This document shows, piece by piece, positions 16,074 through 24,497 of a DNA stretch of 64,000 nucleotides; positions within the stretch are counted from its first letter, which is position 1, and every line of letters begins with the position of its first letter. Source of the DNA: Kordiimonas laminariae. GTDB taxonomy: Bacteria > Pseudomonadota > Alphaproteobacteria > Sphingomonadales > Kordiimonadaceae. The notes under the pieces were generated by a model. The model did no database searches, was not told the origin of the DNA, and was given only the letters and a program-made list of their open reading frames with translations. Where the stretch lies: assembly GCF_023008165.1 (NCBI RefSeq), contig NZ_JAKQZA010000006.1, forward strand, positions 62,001 to 126,000, read 5' to 3'. A program made the position numbers and the translations under genes.

Positions 16074-18914
16074 CTAATATTCCAAGAGTTGAACTTGGCG
16101 TTTAGCTTCTTCAACGCCAACAAAACTATCATCTAGGTTGATAGCCTGCGTTAGATATCTACGAGCATTAGAGCGACTACCTTGTGCAAGATAGGCCATT
16201 CCTAAATGATATTTATAAAGTGCATTAGAAGGCGCTTTACGAACAGCTTTACTCAGCGCATCAATCGCCTTCTTTGTATCCCTATCCGCTTGAAGAAGTA
16301 CCCAACCATAAACATCCAAAATATAAGGATCATCCGGCAGCACCAAATAAGCCCGTTCGGCTAATCTCGAACTTAGTTTATTTCCTCTACGCAGATATAC
16401 CATAGCTAACCGAGCCGCTATTTCTGCATCCACAAGGCCAGTATTCAATATAATTTCATATTGGTGCCCGGCGCTTTCATCATCACCGATCTCTTCATAG
16501 TATCGCCCAAGAAGTGAGCGCACTATCCTACTATTTGGGTAGGCCGTGACGTACGTACGCAATTCAGAAACGGCTTCTTCTTGCTTACCTTGTTCCTTTA
16601 ATGCACTAGCTAAGCCAATAATCACATCATCAGCTGGATATTTTCCAAGGACTTCACGATATGCCTTTTCTGCAGCAACAACCTCACCTGAGGCAAATAA
16701 TAGTTTCCCGACAATACCAGCCAAGACATCATCAGGTCTTTTCTCATCTACAAGCGTGGAGAGCATTTTTTTTGCTACAGAGAATTGCTGCCCTTCCGCA
16801 AGACTTGCGAAAATATACCAGTTTACAACATCCTGATCGGGCTTATCTTCCGAAGCCTTTGCTGCTCGTTCAAAAGACATTCGAGCGCCAGTATATAGCC
16901 CCACTTGTAGCATGGCCCTACCATGCAGCATATGAGCTTCTCCTGAGGAAAAATTAAAGGCGGCATGTCTCGACAAAGGCCTTTCTGCTGCTTTAGGTTG
17001 CCCAAGGTCTAACAGCAGTTCTCCCATACGCTTTAATATTTCAGGTTTTTCTTCCGCCAAGATACTTGTAAAGCGAGCCTGTTCTATAGCTTTGGTCGTT
17101 ATCCCCGCTTCACTCAGTGCTTGTGCATAATCAGCTGACAACTGTGCAGACCTAGGATATGCCCTGATTGCTTCCCGGAAGTAATCTACAGCTTCCCTTG
17201 CTTCACCCAGAGCTAACAAAGTACGCCCTAGAACAGCCTTCGAACGGCTATCATTAGGCTGGAAATCAAGTAATCTTTTTAAATCTCGCTCAGCTTCCGC
17301 ATATTGCTGCAAACGGTAGTGTGCAAGAGCTCTGTTTCTATATGCAGCATAATAATCGCCATTTCGATCAATAGCGCCAGTATAAGATTTCACCGCGTCA
17401 GAAAACTTACCTAATCTATAAAACAAAGTGCCCTGAATATTGTATCCCAGAGCTCTATCTGGAGCATTATCAAGAATACGTTCGACAGTGGCTTTAGCAC
17501 CTTCATAATCCTTATTTTTAAGCTGCATGCTTCCCAAAACACCAAGTTCTCTCAGCTCAGCTTCTCTGCCAGCAACGACATTAGAAAAAGAAGCTAATGC
17601 TTGTTCTGGCGCACCGTCTATATATGTAGCTAACGCAATACGGGCATCAAAATTACTTACTATATTCCCAGAAGCATCCCCTCCAAGTTCCGCAATCTTG
17701 TTGAGATATTGCTTACTTAGCTCAAGATCACCCGCAGAAGCTGCTGCTGTGGCCGCCATAGACCATAGCGAAACATCTGCCTTTCCACCTTCAGTCGCCA
17801 ACATAGGCTCAAGAATATCAAGTGCAGCTCGAGACTGCCCTATCTTCATGTAAGCACCAGAAAGGGCTACACGAGTGGTGGTATTCCCAGGGCGTATTTC
17901 ATAAACGCGTTTTAAATATCTTGCTGCTTCTTCAAAGCGTTCCAACTGATAGGAAACAAGACCACGCACGTACATAGCAGGCAAGTAATTATCAACAATC
18001 TGACGTGAACGGTTCAGATATGCATCTGCATCTTCATACTGCTTTTTCTGTGCGGAAATTACCCCAGACAGATATATAGCCATAGGCTGTCGAGGTGCCA
18101 CCGAATATACTGTATCCAAATACTCTTCAGCTGCTGGTAAATCTCCTTTACCAATCATTAGCGAAGCCAACTCAAGGTTAGACATCAAATTACCAGAGAA
18201 CAGATTCAGGGATTCTCTAAATCGCTGTTCTGCAAGCTCCAGATTGCCTTGATATTTAGCAATTAACCCACGCGTAAACTGCACCATGGTATTTTCCGGC
18301 GCTCGCTTAAAAGCCTCTTCTACAAGCGTGGCTGCGCCAGCTAAATTATCCTTTCTGAGTTCAAGACGAGATAAACCAAGATATGGTTCAAATGCAGTGT
18401 CATTCAGCTTTCTGGCTTGCTCATAATCCGCTTCAGCATTTTCATATCTCCGAAGTGCAAAACTAGCATCCCCAGACACAATAAAAGAATCTGCCAGAAA
18501 TGTCTGAGGGATTGTTACACCTCTAAGTGCCTCCAAGGCAGCATTGTATTTGGATTGCAAAAGCAGGGATTTAGCGTAAAGAACCGAAGTCGCTGCATAA
18601 TCTGCTCCAAACCTGCGAGCACGCTCCACAGCAGCTTCCGCAGGAATGCCAGCACCTGACCGCAGGTAGGTATCTGCCAATAGTAAGTACTTTTGAACTG
18701 CTACTTCACCGACTGCATCGATACCATTCAATAATGTTATTGCTCGTTCATAATCACGAGCAGCAACAGCATCCCTAACTTCTGAAAAACCATCCGCCTG
18801 TGCAAATGCCACGGAAGAAGTACTTAGCAACAAGGCGAGCATCAAACCCTTGGTTACAGAAAACTTTTTTCTTCTCTCAGGCAAGATACTCTCCATCAAA
18901 TTCTTATCTAACAC
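16074..18914 (-). CDS. prsT: PEP-CTERM system TPR-repeat protein PrsT
   Basis: A 946-aa exported protein with more than 20 tetratricopeptide-like repeats over nearly its whole length (for example ALGYNIQGTLFYRLGKFSDA and AVLGRTLLALGEAREAVDYF). Length and position match the PrsT family of exosortase loci (TIGR02917 type). Family members are often lipoproteins. Here a hydrophobic signal (GLMLALLLSTSSVAFA) ends in AFAQA without a lipobox Cys, so a soluble periplasmic form is likely. The start may be the second Met (MESILPERRKKF, 18896) instead of 18914. TPR proteins of this type act as scaffolds for polysaccharide polymerisation or export (inference). Confidence 0.87.
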   Translation of the reverse strand: MLDKNLMESILPERRKKFSVTKGLMLALLLSTSSVAFAQADGFSEVRDAVAARDYERAITLLNGIDAVGEVAVQKYLLLADTYLRSGAGIPAEAAVERARRFGADYAATSVLYAKSLLLQSKYNAALEALRGVTIPQTFLADSFIVSGDASFALRRYENAEADYEQARKLNDTAFEPYLGLSRLELRKDNLAGAATLVEEAFKRAPENTMVQFTRGLIAKYQGNLELAEQRFRESLNLFSGNLMSNLELASLMIGKGDLPAAEEYLDTVYSVAPRQPMAIYLSGVISAQKKQYEDADAYLNRSRQIVDNYLPAMYVRGLVSYQLERFEEAARYLKRVYEIRPGNTTTRVALSGAYMKIGQSRAALDILEPMLATEGGKADVSLWSMAATAAASAGDLELSKQYLNKIAELGGDASGNIVSNFDARIALATYIDGAPEQALASFSNVVAGREAELRELGVLGSMQLKNKDYEGAKATVERILDNAPDRALGYNIQGTLFYRLGKFSDAVKSYTGAIDRNGDYYAAYRNRALAHYRLQQYAEAERDLKRLLDFQPNDSRSKAVLGRTLLALGEAREAVDYFREAIRAYPRSAQLSADYAQALSEAGITTKAIEQARFTSILAEEKPEILKRMGELLLDLGQPKAAERPLSRHAAFNFSSGEAHMLHGRAMLQVGLYTGARMSFERAAKASEDKPDQDVVNWYIFASLAEGQQFSVAKKMLSTLVDEKRPDDVLAGIVGKLLFASGEVVAAEKAYREVLGKYPADDVIIGLASALKEQGKQEEAVSELRTYVTAYPNSRIVRSLLGRYYEEIGDDESAGHQYEIILNTGLVDAEIAARLAMVYLRRGNKLSSRLAERAYLVLPDDPYILDVYGWVLLQADRDTKKAIDALSKAVRKAPSNALYKYHLGMAYLAQGSRSNARRYLTQAINLDDSFVGVEEAKRQVQLLEY

Positions 18915-20292
18915 CGACAGGAAACAATACCACTCGTAATGTTTGCAGGATAATCAGTAAATCAAGAAAAATAGAATAATTTTTAATATAGTATAAATCG
19001 TATTCTAGCTTACGCTTGCTATCTTCAATTGAGGCACCGTAAGGATACTGGATTTGAGCCCAACCGGTAATACCTGGTTTCAAGCAATGACGCTCTTTAT
19101 AGAACGGGATTTCCTTCTCAAGCTGATCAACGAAGAAAGGCCTCTCTGGTCTAGGCCCAACAAAGCTCATATCACCTCGGAACACATTGATAAGTTGAGG
19201 TAATTCGTCGATACGTGTGCGGCGCAGAAAGCCACCAATTTTCGTAATACGCGGGTCAGCTTCCTTAGCCCATTCTGGCCGCCCTTCTTTTTCCGCGTCC
19301 ACTGTCATACTTCTGAATTTAAGCAGATTGAAGGTTTCGCCGTTAAGACCAACTCGTTCCTGCCGATAAAAAATTGGCCCTTTACTGGTGAGAGCAACGC
19401 CGATTGCTGCAAAAATCATCAATGGGATAGTCAAGAAAAGAACAAGCGAACTCACAGCAATATCAAGGACACGTTTCAACGCCCTCTCAAAATAGTTTCC
19501 ACCTTTAAAGCCATCAGAAAAGATGATCCACTCTGCTTTAACGGATTCCAAATCCACATAGCCCCGAACCTGCTCGAAGAAGCTTAAACGGTCTTTCACC
19601 TCAATTCCTGATAACTTGCAGGAAATTAAAGCATCCACTGGCAACTCCTGTTTACCAGAACTGGCAATCAGAATTAATTCTGCATCGGAATTTCGCGCGA
19701 ATTCATCAAACGCACCTATATCTTCAATGCTTTTAGCACCTGGAACTTCTACCTCTTGCCCAGGTAATGCAATCGTATCAATAATATTAAGGCCAGCTTC
19801 TTTTGCTTTAGAAGCATACTCCTTAAGTTCTACGCCGGCCTTACCAGCCCCAAGAACGATCACTTGGCGGTTTAAAAAGTTGGTATTCGAAAACTTTAAA
19901 AACAGCGCATGAACCAACATAACCAAAGCAAACGAAAGCGAGAGAGCTAACACCAAAATAGAACGCCAAAGCGGTAGCATAGGAAGGAAGTATAATAATG
20001 CTGATACCGCTACACTTACAGCAACAACAGAAACAACCAACCGTATAATGAAAACTCTTAAATCCCTTACGGCATCGGATTGATAACCACCAACTCCCAA
20101 CAATACGGGTACCATAAATACTGGCACCAACACCTTAGCTACAACAGCTTGCAGACCTAATTCAAAAGGAAAATCAATTACGTAAAACCTAAGCCATTCA
20201 GCAAAGAACACACATGCTGTTATCACAACAAAGTCGGTGATAGCCAAAGCCAATTTAATGGGTGAAACATAATGGCGAAATATTCGAACCAT
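18904..20292 (-). CDS. XrtA/PEP-CTERM system sugar transferase (polyprenyl glycosylphosphotransferase)
   Basis: A 462-aa membrane enzyme (TIGR03013 type). Four to five N-terminal TM helices (about 10-135) are followed by a Rossmann-like region (QVIVLGAGKAGVELKEY), a further TM near 270-300 and the bacterial sugar transferase catalytic domain (KRVLDIAVSS, FYRQERVGLNGETFNLLKFR, RIDELPQLINVFRGDMSFVG, PGITGWAQI). It transfers a sugar-1-phosphate onto undecaprenyl phosphate, the first step of the repeat unit. It is the first gene of the second exopolysaccharide operon and overlaps prsT by 11 bp. The 108-bp upstream gap should hold the promoter; no clear box was found. Confidence 0.91.
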   Translation of the reverse strand: MVRIFRHYVSPIKLALAITDFVVITACVFFAEWLRFYVIDFPFELGLQAVVAKVLVPVFMVPVLLGVGGYQSDAVRDLRVFIIRLVVSVVAVSVAVSALLYFLPMLPLWRSILVLALSLSFALVMLVHALFLKFSNTNFLNRQVIVLGAGKAGVELKEYASKAKEAGLNIIDTIALPGQEVEVPGAKSIEDIGAFDEFARNSDAELILIASSGKQELPVDALISCKLSGIEVKDRLSFFEQVRGYVDLESVKAEWIIFSDGFKGGNYFERALKRVLDIAVSSLVLFLTIPLMIFAAIGVALTSKGPIFYRQERVGLNGETFNLLKFRSMTVDAEKEGRPEWAKEADPRITKIGGFLRRTRIDELPQLINVFRGDMSFVGPRPERPFFVDQLEKEIPFYKERHCLKPGITGWAQIQYPYGASIEDSKRKLEYDLYYIKNYSIFLDLLIILQTLRVVLFPVGVR

Positions 20293-20400
20293 GAACCTCT
20301 ATGTCCTAATAGATCTACTCTCACGCCCCACAACCAAGTTAGGGTTAATAAAACGTTAGGGCAAGTATTTGTTCAGAATTACTTTTTTAGCAACAAAGAA

Positions 20401-21309
20401 TTAATCCAATAGATCAAGACTGGCCTTCATAACCCCCTGCGCTATCGCAACAGAACAACCTGCATCAACGGGTGTAGTAAGATTCAGCAGTGGTTGTTTA
20501 TGAATTTGCTCCATAATTGCTTCTTGTAAGTGATCTTGTGCTGCTGCTATTTTCACATGATCACAAGCCCCAACTTTAAGCGTTTCCAATAAAACAATAG
20601 CAGCCAGAGCGGCCCAGCCTTCGGCAATTACAGGCAAGCGGCGACTTCTGGCCGCGATAATCGCACCTACAGACGCAGCAATTTCACGTCCGCCGTACTT
20701 ACGTAATACATCAAGAGGGCCTTCATCACTCTCTATGCCAGCAAGGTAGGTTTGCGATTTTCCAATCCACTCCTCATTTTGCCACAACCGTGCTTCCTGC
20801 AATGTTTGGCCTAAACATGACGCAATAAGTGTATATGAGCTTGCTTCAACACCAGGAGCGAGGCTCCCCAACCCCAATAAATGGCCCCCCGCGGCAGTTG
20901 CTTCCATGCCAAACGCTATCGCGGCCATACATTCCGATTCTGTCCAGTCTGAGTTAACTTCATGTGGAATTTCAGGCGCCATTTCGAGAACTCGAAGACC
21001 TATTCCGTTACCCACACACAATTTATTCACCGGAGCCTGCCCTTTTGAGGCGGCTGCAATAAACGTAGTTGCAGCTTCTGCATCATACCCGGAATATGAA
21101 GACGCCAGAACGCAAATATGCGTTTCGTTTACTGAAGGCTTTTTTGTCCCTTGCCACCCGGCCAACCAAGAAGAAAGTTCTTCAAGTTCAGATAGTTGAG
21201 AACCTTTCACATTTTGAAGTTCTTTAACTTTCCTCTCACCACAAGCATCAACAGCTGGTAATTGCTCAAGCAGGCTTTTCAAATCTTCAAAAGGTGTTTT
21301 TGTTTTCAT
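20401..21309 (-). CDS. CobT-like protein (nicotinate-nucleotide:DMB phosphoribosyltransferase family), divergent
   Basis: A 302-aa protein with the CobT fold, shorter than the usual 340-350. Clear similarity is in residues 205-245 (YGGREIAASVGAIIAARSRR then LPVIAEGWAALAAIVLLE). CobT activates the lower ligand of cobalamin. Here the canonical GEMGIGNTT loop reads LGLGSLAPG (146-152 region), and the C-terminal loop that should carry the catalytic Glu (LGEG type) reads VDAGCSVAIAQG (281-292), with no acidic residue at the expected place. It may bind another base or act as a non-catalytic paralogue. No other cobalamin gene is nearby. Start ATG 21309. Confidence 0.7.
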   Translation of the reverse strand: MKTKTPFEDLKSLLEQLPAVDACGERKVKELQNVKGSQLSELEELSSWLAGWQGTKKPSVNETHICVLASSYSGYDAEAATTFIAAASKGQAPVNKLCVGNGIGLRVLEMAPEIPHEVNSDWTESECMAAIAFGMEATAAGGHLLGLGSLAPGVEASSYTLIASCLGQTLQEARLWQNEEWIGKSQTYLAGIESDEGPLDVLRKYGGREIAASVGAIIAARSRRLPVIAEGWAALAAIVLLETLKVGACDHVKIAAAQDHLQEAIMEQIHKQPLLNLTTPVDAGCSVAIAQGVMKASLDLLD

Positions 21310-21470
21310 GAGGAAGATCTTTTCTTTAATTCACGACAAATATTCAGGGTCAAATGGGCTTGTAACCCGCCTAAACTGTTTAGTTCAATGAATAAATAGC
21401 TAGAATTATTTTAAATACCAATGTAAATTAGAATGATTTCTCATTTAGGTGGCATGGAGTATGTTTACTA

Positions 21471-23765
21471 ATGTTCGCAAGTAATAAATCTCTAGTGATC
21501 GCGACGTTGCTTACTGGCACAGCCGTAGCAACGGGCACTATCCTATACGGCATTCATAGCAGTGAAACACCGGAACTTGTTATTCTGGATGATACGCTCC
21601 CCCCGGTGATTGGAAATGGCTTGCTGCCGCCACCGGCAACATATGCTATGACCACGCCACCACCAAAAGAAATTCCGGGCATTCGACGTCTTAAAATCTC
21701 CCGACCAACCTTGCAGGGGGGAGAAAGCACTAATGAAGCTGATTTTTACCTGACTGGAACACGCAGCGCGGACCTAATCCGGAAACCAGTGGAAGCCCGT
21801 ATTGAAACATTCCCATCCGTAACGCTTGAAGAGGCTGTGGAAGGTGCTCTCGCTGTTGATGAATGGGGTTTTCAGGTTGTTCAATCATATCTAAACCAAG
21901 CTATGGGCGATGCGGACGAGCTCAAGCGGCGAATGGATGCTCTACTTGCGAAGATCGAAGAAGTAGCTGGCGATTATGACCTGACCACAATTTCTGATGC
22001 TGCAAACCTAATTATTGAAGCAGGTGGCAGAACACACTGGACTGCCTTTATGTCTCCATTTGTTCTGGATCGTTCCTTCAAACTACAAGACGATGCTATC
22101 GGATGGGATTTAGGCCCGTCAAATTACGAACCTTATGACAAGTTTATCAGGGTGGGCTCTGAAAGTAAGATGCTCATTGGTGATAACATTAATGATGAAG
22201 GTGATACCGCGGGCCCTTCTATCTTGCGTAATGGTGTGCGTAATGTGGAGCAATTTGTAGCCTCTGGCCTGAAAAATGGCAGGTACCGCGTTGTTATCCT
22301 AACAGCACCTCGTCAAAATGGTTCAGCACCACTGTATCCATTCGGGGTAGATGTGAAAAGGAACGACGGTAAGATCAATATGGTTGATACGCGCGCCACC
22401 GACGATATCGTACCATTGATGAAGCTTTCCACAGAAGGCCCCGGTCGACTGACAGACGCTGGTGGTGAAGCAGCCTCATATCAGAATGGTGAAGTGAAAT
22501 TTAGCCTTTCGGGCTCAAGTTCAGCTCCATTAATTGCTTCAGCGGACCCTTACATTACCCAAGGACGCTTAAGCAATACATACGGCAGCGCATCTTTAAG
22601 ACTTCTTGAGCCTATGGCACAAGCAGGCCCTAACCTACTTCAGTCTGGTGGTGATAATTATAGACCATCTACAGGTCATATGCTTGTTACACGTGCAGAA
22701 GTAGTTGATGGCACACTTCGAATAAGTTTTCGTCAATTAGGTGGGCAAGACACATATGTAACTGCTGTAATTATCTATCCTGAAGCAGACACCAATATTG
22801 ATGAAGAATTGGCAGAACAGGTTGTTGAGTTTATTCAGCGCATCGCTCCTGCGGCGGGTGAAAACTTAACGGCTGAGAATATTCTCAAAACTGATTTGCC
22901 TATCGTTGATGCGCGTGTCGTTTTCTCTGATGCGTCTGGCGGTCTACCAACGCCAGAAGCAGACGCTGCCACTCCTGAAGCTCCGGTAACAGGTGGTGGA
23001 GGAACACCGCCGACGGAAGAGGATGATACCCCGGAACCAGAACCAGATGGAACACCAGACATCGGTGCACCAAACGAGCCTGAGCCTGAGCCAACACCGG
23101 ACCCTGAACCAGACCCTGAGCCGCCAACTACGCCGGACCCTGAACCAGAGCCACCAACTACACCGGACCCTGAGCCAGAGCCGCCAACTACGCCGGACCC
23201 TGAGCCAGAGCCACCAACTACGCCGGATCCTGAGCCAGAGCCGCCAACTACGCCGGACCCTGAGCCAGCCCCAGAACCAGACCCAGAACCACTGAGACTT
23301 GTTTTAGATGCTGGTGGTGGTGACGATGAGGTTTACGACCCGGTTACACTAGGTGAAGACTTTTTACTTGATGGTTGTGGATCTACATTTGAGAGTGAAT
23401 TGGTTTGTAGCCTAACCGACAGTTCTGACTTCGAAATGGTATGGATTCTTGATGGTCAGGAGATTGGCACAGGTAGCCAATTAACTGTACAAACCGGCGA
23501 AGGAACGCTCTTTGATGAAACTGGTAATGTGAATATTACCATCCAAGTACGTTATGATGGCCGTCTACTAGATGATGGTGAAGTTCTAAATATTATCACA
23601 GGGGGCTCAGTATTCCTTCCGGGTGATATTATCTTCACGAGCCTGGATACTGCTATTATTAGCATTGTGGCAGCCGTACCTGAGCCGGGTGCCCTCTTCC
23701 TGTTGGCCCCTGCGCTCGCTTATGGTGTTCGTCGTCAACGTAAGAAAAAGAAAACACCAGCCTAA
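21471..23765 (+). CDS. PEP-CTERM sorting-domain protein with proline-rich repeat linker
   Basis: A 764-aa secreted protein. An N-terminal hydrophobic segment (LVIATLLTGTAVATGTILYG) is the export signal or anchor. Residues about 35-500 are a globular region of unknown fold, and residues 510-605 are an acidic Pro/Glu/Asp linker with five PPTTPDPEPE-type units. An Ig-like segment follows (about 610-725). The C-terminus is a tripartite PEP-CTERM tag: VPEPG (736-740), a hydrophobic helix ALFLLAPALAYGV, then basic RRQRKKKK. This is a textbook exosortase substrate and the only one in the window. It probably travels to the outer membrane or matrix with the polysaccharide. GGAG lies about 11 nt before the ATG. 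It is monocistronic, with a terminator at 23792. Confidence 0.85.
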   Translation: MFASNKSLVIATLLTGTAVATGTILYGIHSSETPELVILDDTLPPVIGNGLLPPPATYAMTTPPPKEIPGIRRLKISRPTLQGGESTNEADFYLTGTRSADLIRKPVEARIETFPSVTLEEAVEGALAVDEWGFQVVQSYLNQAMGDADELKRRMDALLAKIEEVAGDYDLTTISDAANLIIEAGGRTHWTAFMSPFVLDRSFKLQDDAIGWDLGPSNYEPYDKFIRVGSESKMLIGDNINDEGDTAGPSILRNGVRNVEQFVASGLKNGRYRVVILTAPRQNGSAPLYPFGVDVKRNDGKINMVDTRATDDIVPLMKLSTEGPGRLTDAGGEAASYQNGEVKFSLSGSSSAPLIASADPYITQGRLSNTYGSASLRLLEPMAQAGPNLLQSGGDNYRPSTGHMLVTRAEVVDGTLRISFRQLGGQDTYVTAVIIYPEADTNIDEELAEQVVEFIQRIAPAAGENLTAENILKTDLPIVDARVVFSDASGGLPTPEADAATPEAPVTGGGGTPPTEEDDTPEPEPDGTPDIGAPNEPEPEPTPDPEPDPEPPTTPDPEPEPPTTPDPEPEPPTTPDPEPEPPTTPDPEPEPPTTPDPEPAPEPDPEPLRLVLDAGGGDDEVYDPVTLGEDFLLDGCGSTFESELVCSLTDSSDFEMVWILDGQEIGTGSQLTVQTGEGTLFDETGNVNITIQVRYDGRLLDDGEVLNIITGGSVFLPGDIIFTSLDTAIISIVAAVPEPGALFLLAPALAYGVRRQRKKKKTPA
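23121..23270 (+). repeat. Five tandem 30-bp repeats coding PPTTPDPEPE
   Basis: Five consecutive 30-bp units starting at 23121, 23151, 23181, 23211 and 23241, each coding Pro-Pro-Thr-Thr-Pro-Asp-Pro-Glu-Pro-Glu (the last unit ends in Ala). The units differ only at a few third positions (CCG/CCA, GAA/GAG, GAC/GAT), so the array is recent or homogenised and likely to vary in length between strains. It forms a rigid acidic spacer in the protein. Confidence 0.92.
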
Positions 23766-23791
23766 ACCTGGCAATAGAGTTTTACTTAAAA

Positions 23792-23820
23792 AAAAGGCGC
23801 GAATAATATTCGCGCCTTTT
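23792..23820. terminator. Bidirectional terminator between the PEP-CTERM gene and the XRE gene
   Basis: Perfect inverted repeat AAAAGGCGCGAATA / TATTCGCGCCTTTT (23792-23805 and 23807-23820), GC-rich in the middle, with A-tract before and T-tract after it. It sits between two convergent genes and should stop transcription in both directions. Confidence 0.85.
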
Positions 23821-23841
23821 CTTATTCTTTATTGGTATATT

Positions 23842-24243
23842 TTACATGCCGTATTCATCAACGCCGCTAGAAAGCAAACGAGCCAAGCCAAGTACCTTCT
23901 TGCGGATGCGTGGGTCTGCAATACGGTAATAAGCTTCTACAAGCTCTTGTGTTTCCTGCTTTTCAAAAGTTTCCTCGGTTAGTGCCTCTACAGATTCACT
24001 ATAACCAGGAAGTTTTGTTTCAGCGCCTTCAAAGAAATATGCCACAGGTACATCAAGGGTAGTAGACATTCTAAATAGTCTGCTAGACCCGATACGGTTT
24101 GTACCACGTTCATATTTTTGAACTTGTTGGAAAGTCACACCCAATTCTTTACCAAGTTGAGTTTGCGACAAGCCAAGCATCTTACGGCGGGCGCGAACCC
24201 TTTGACCAACATGCACATCGATTGGATCAGGGTTTTTAATCAT
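23842..24243 (-). CDS. XRE-family transcriptional regulator, PraR/PhrR-like
   Basis: A 133-aa protein. A Cro/C1 helix-turn-helix spans residues 12-70 (VGQRVRARRKMLGLSQTQLG, VTFQQVQKYERGTNRI). The N-terminal PNPIDVHVG-like sequence (NPDPIDVHVG) and the C-terminal LVEAYYRIADPRIRKKVLGL match the alphaproteobacterial PraR/PhrR group. PraR in rhizobia controls quorum sensing, adhesion and biofilm genes, and family members often repress their own gene. Lying just downstream of a surface-protein and exopolysaccharide locus, it may control matrix production (inference). It is transcribed alone from the AT-rich 24244-24497 gap. Confidence 0.83.
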   Translation of the reverse strand: MIKNPDPIDVHVGQRVRARRKMLGLSQTQLGKELGVTFQQVQKYERGTNRIGSSRLFRMSTTLDVPVAYFFEGAETKLPGYSESVEALTEETFEKQETQELVEAYYRIADPRIRKKVLGLARLLSSGVDEYGM

Positions 24244-24497
24244 TCCACTCTCTCTCCGGTGATTGGCAATTTAATTATAAGCGTCAACCTGTATTAATGC
24301 TAGTTTTATTACAACCAGTCGTTTGATTACAGGCTACGATACAACACTTACAAACATGCCATTTTGTTATTAAACAAGATTGTTCATTGCCCCCACGCCG
24401 AGGCGCAAATTACATCTTTTTGTAATAAGAAGCAATATTTTCTATTACTCCTTTCATCTAAGCAATAACTATACTGTTATCTCTCAGAGTTTGCCCT

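Noticed and set aside
16052-16132. ATG start for the GT4 glycosyltransferase at 16132
   Set aside because: It would overlap prsT by 59 bp and add a hydrophobic, untypical N-terminus; a TTG at 16051 fits homologues better.
21452-21468. TGGCATGGAGTATGT before the PEP-CTERM gene as a sigma-54 promoter
   Set aside because: The -12 box would be GT instead of GC, and the element ends within a few bases of the start codon, leaving no room for a transcript leader.
22835-23295. Long open frames on both strands across the Pro-rich repeat
   Set aside because: They are by-products of the repetitive GC-rich sequence inside the PEP-CTERM gene and have no start signals or protein-like composition.
24379-24431. 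TTACA/TGTAA hairpin and nearby repeats upstream of the PraR-like gene as a riboswitch or terminator
   Set aside because: The stems are only 5-6 AT-rich base pairs and no riboswitch core is present.
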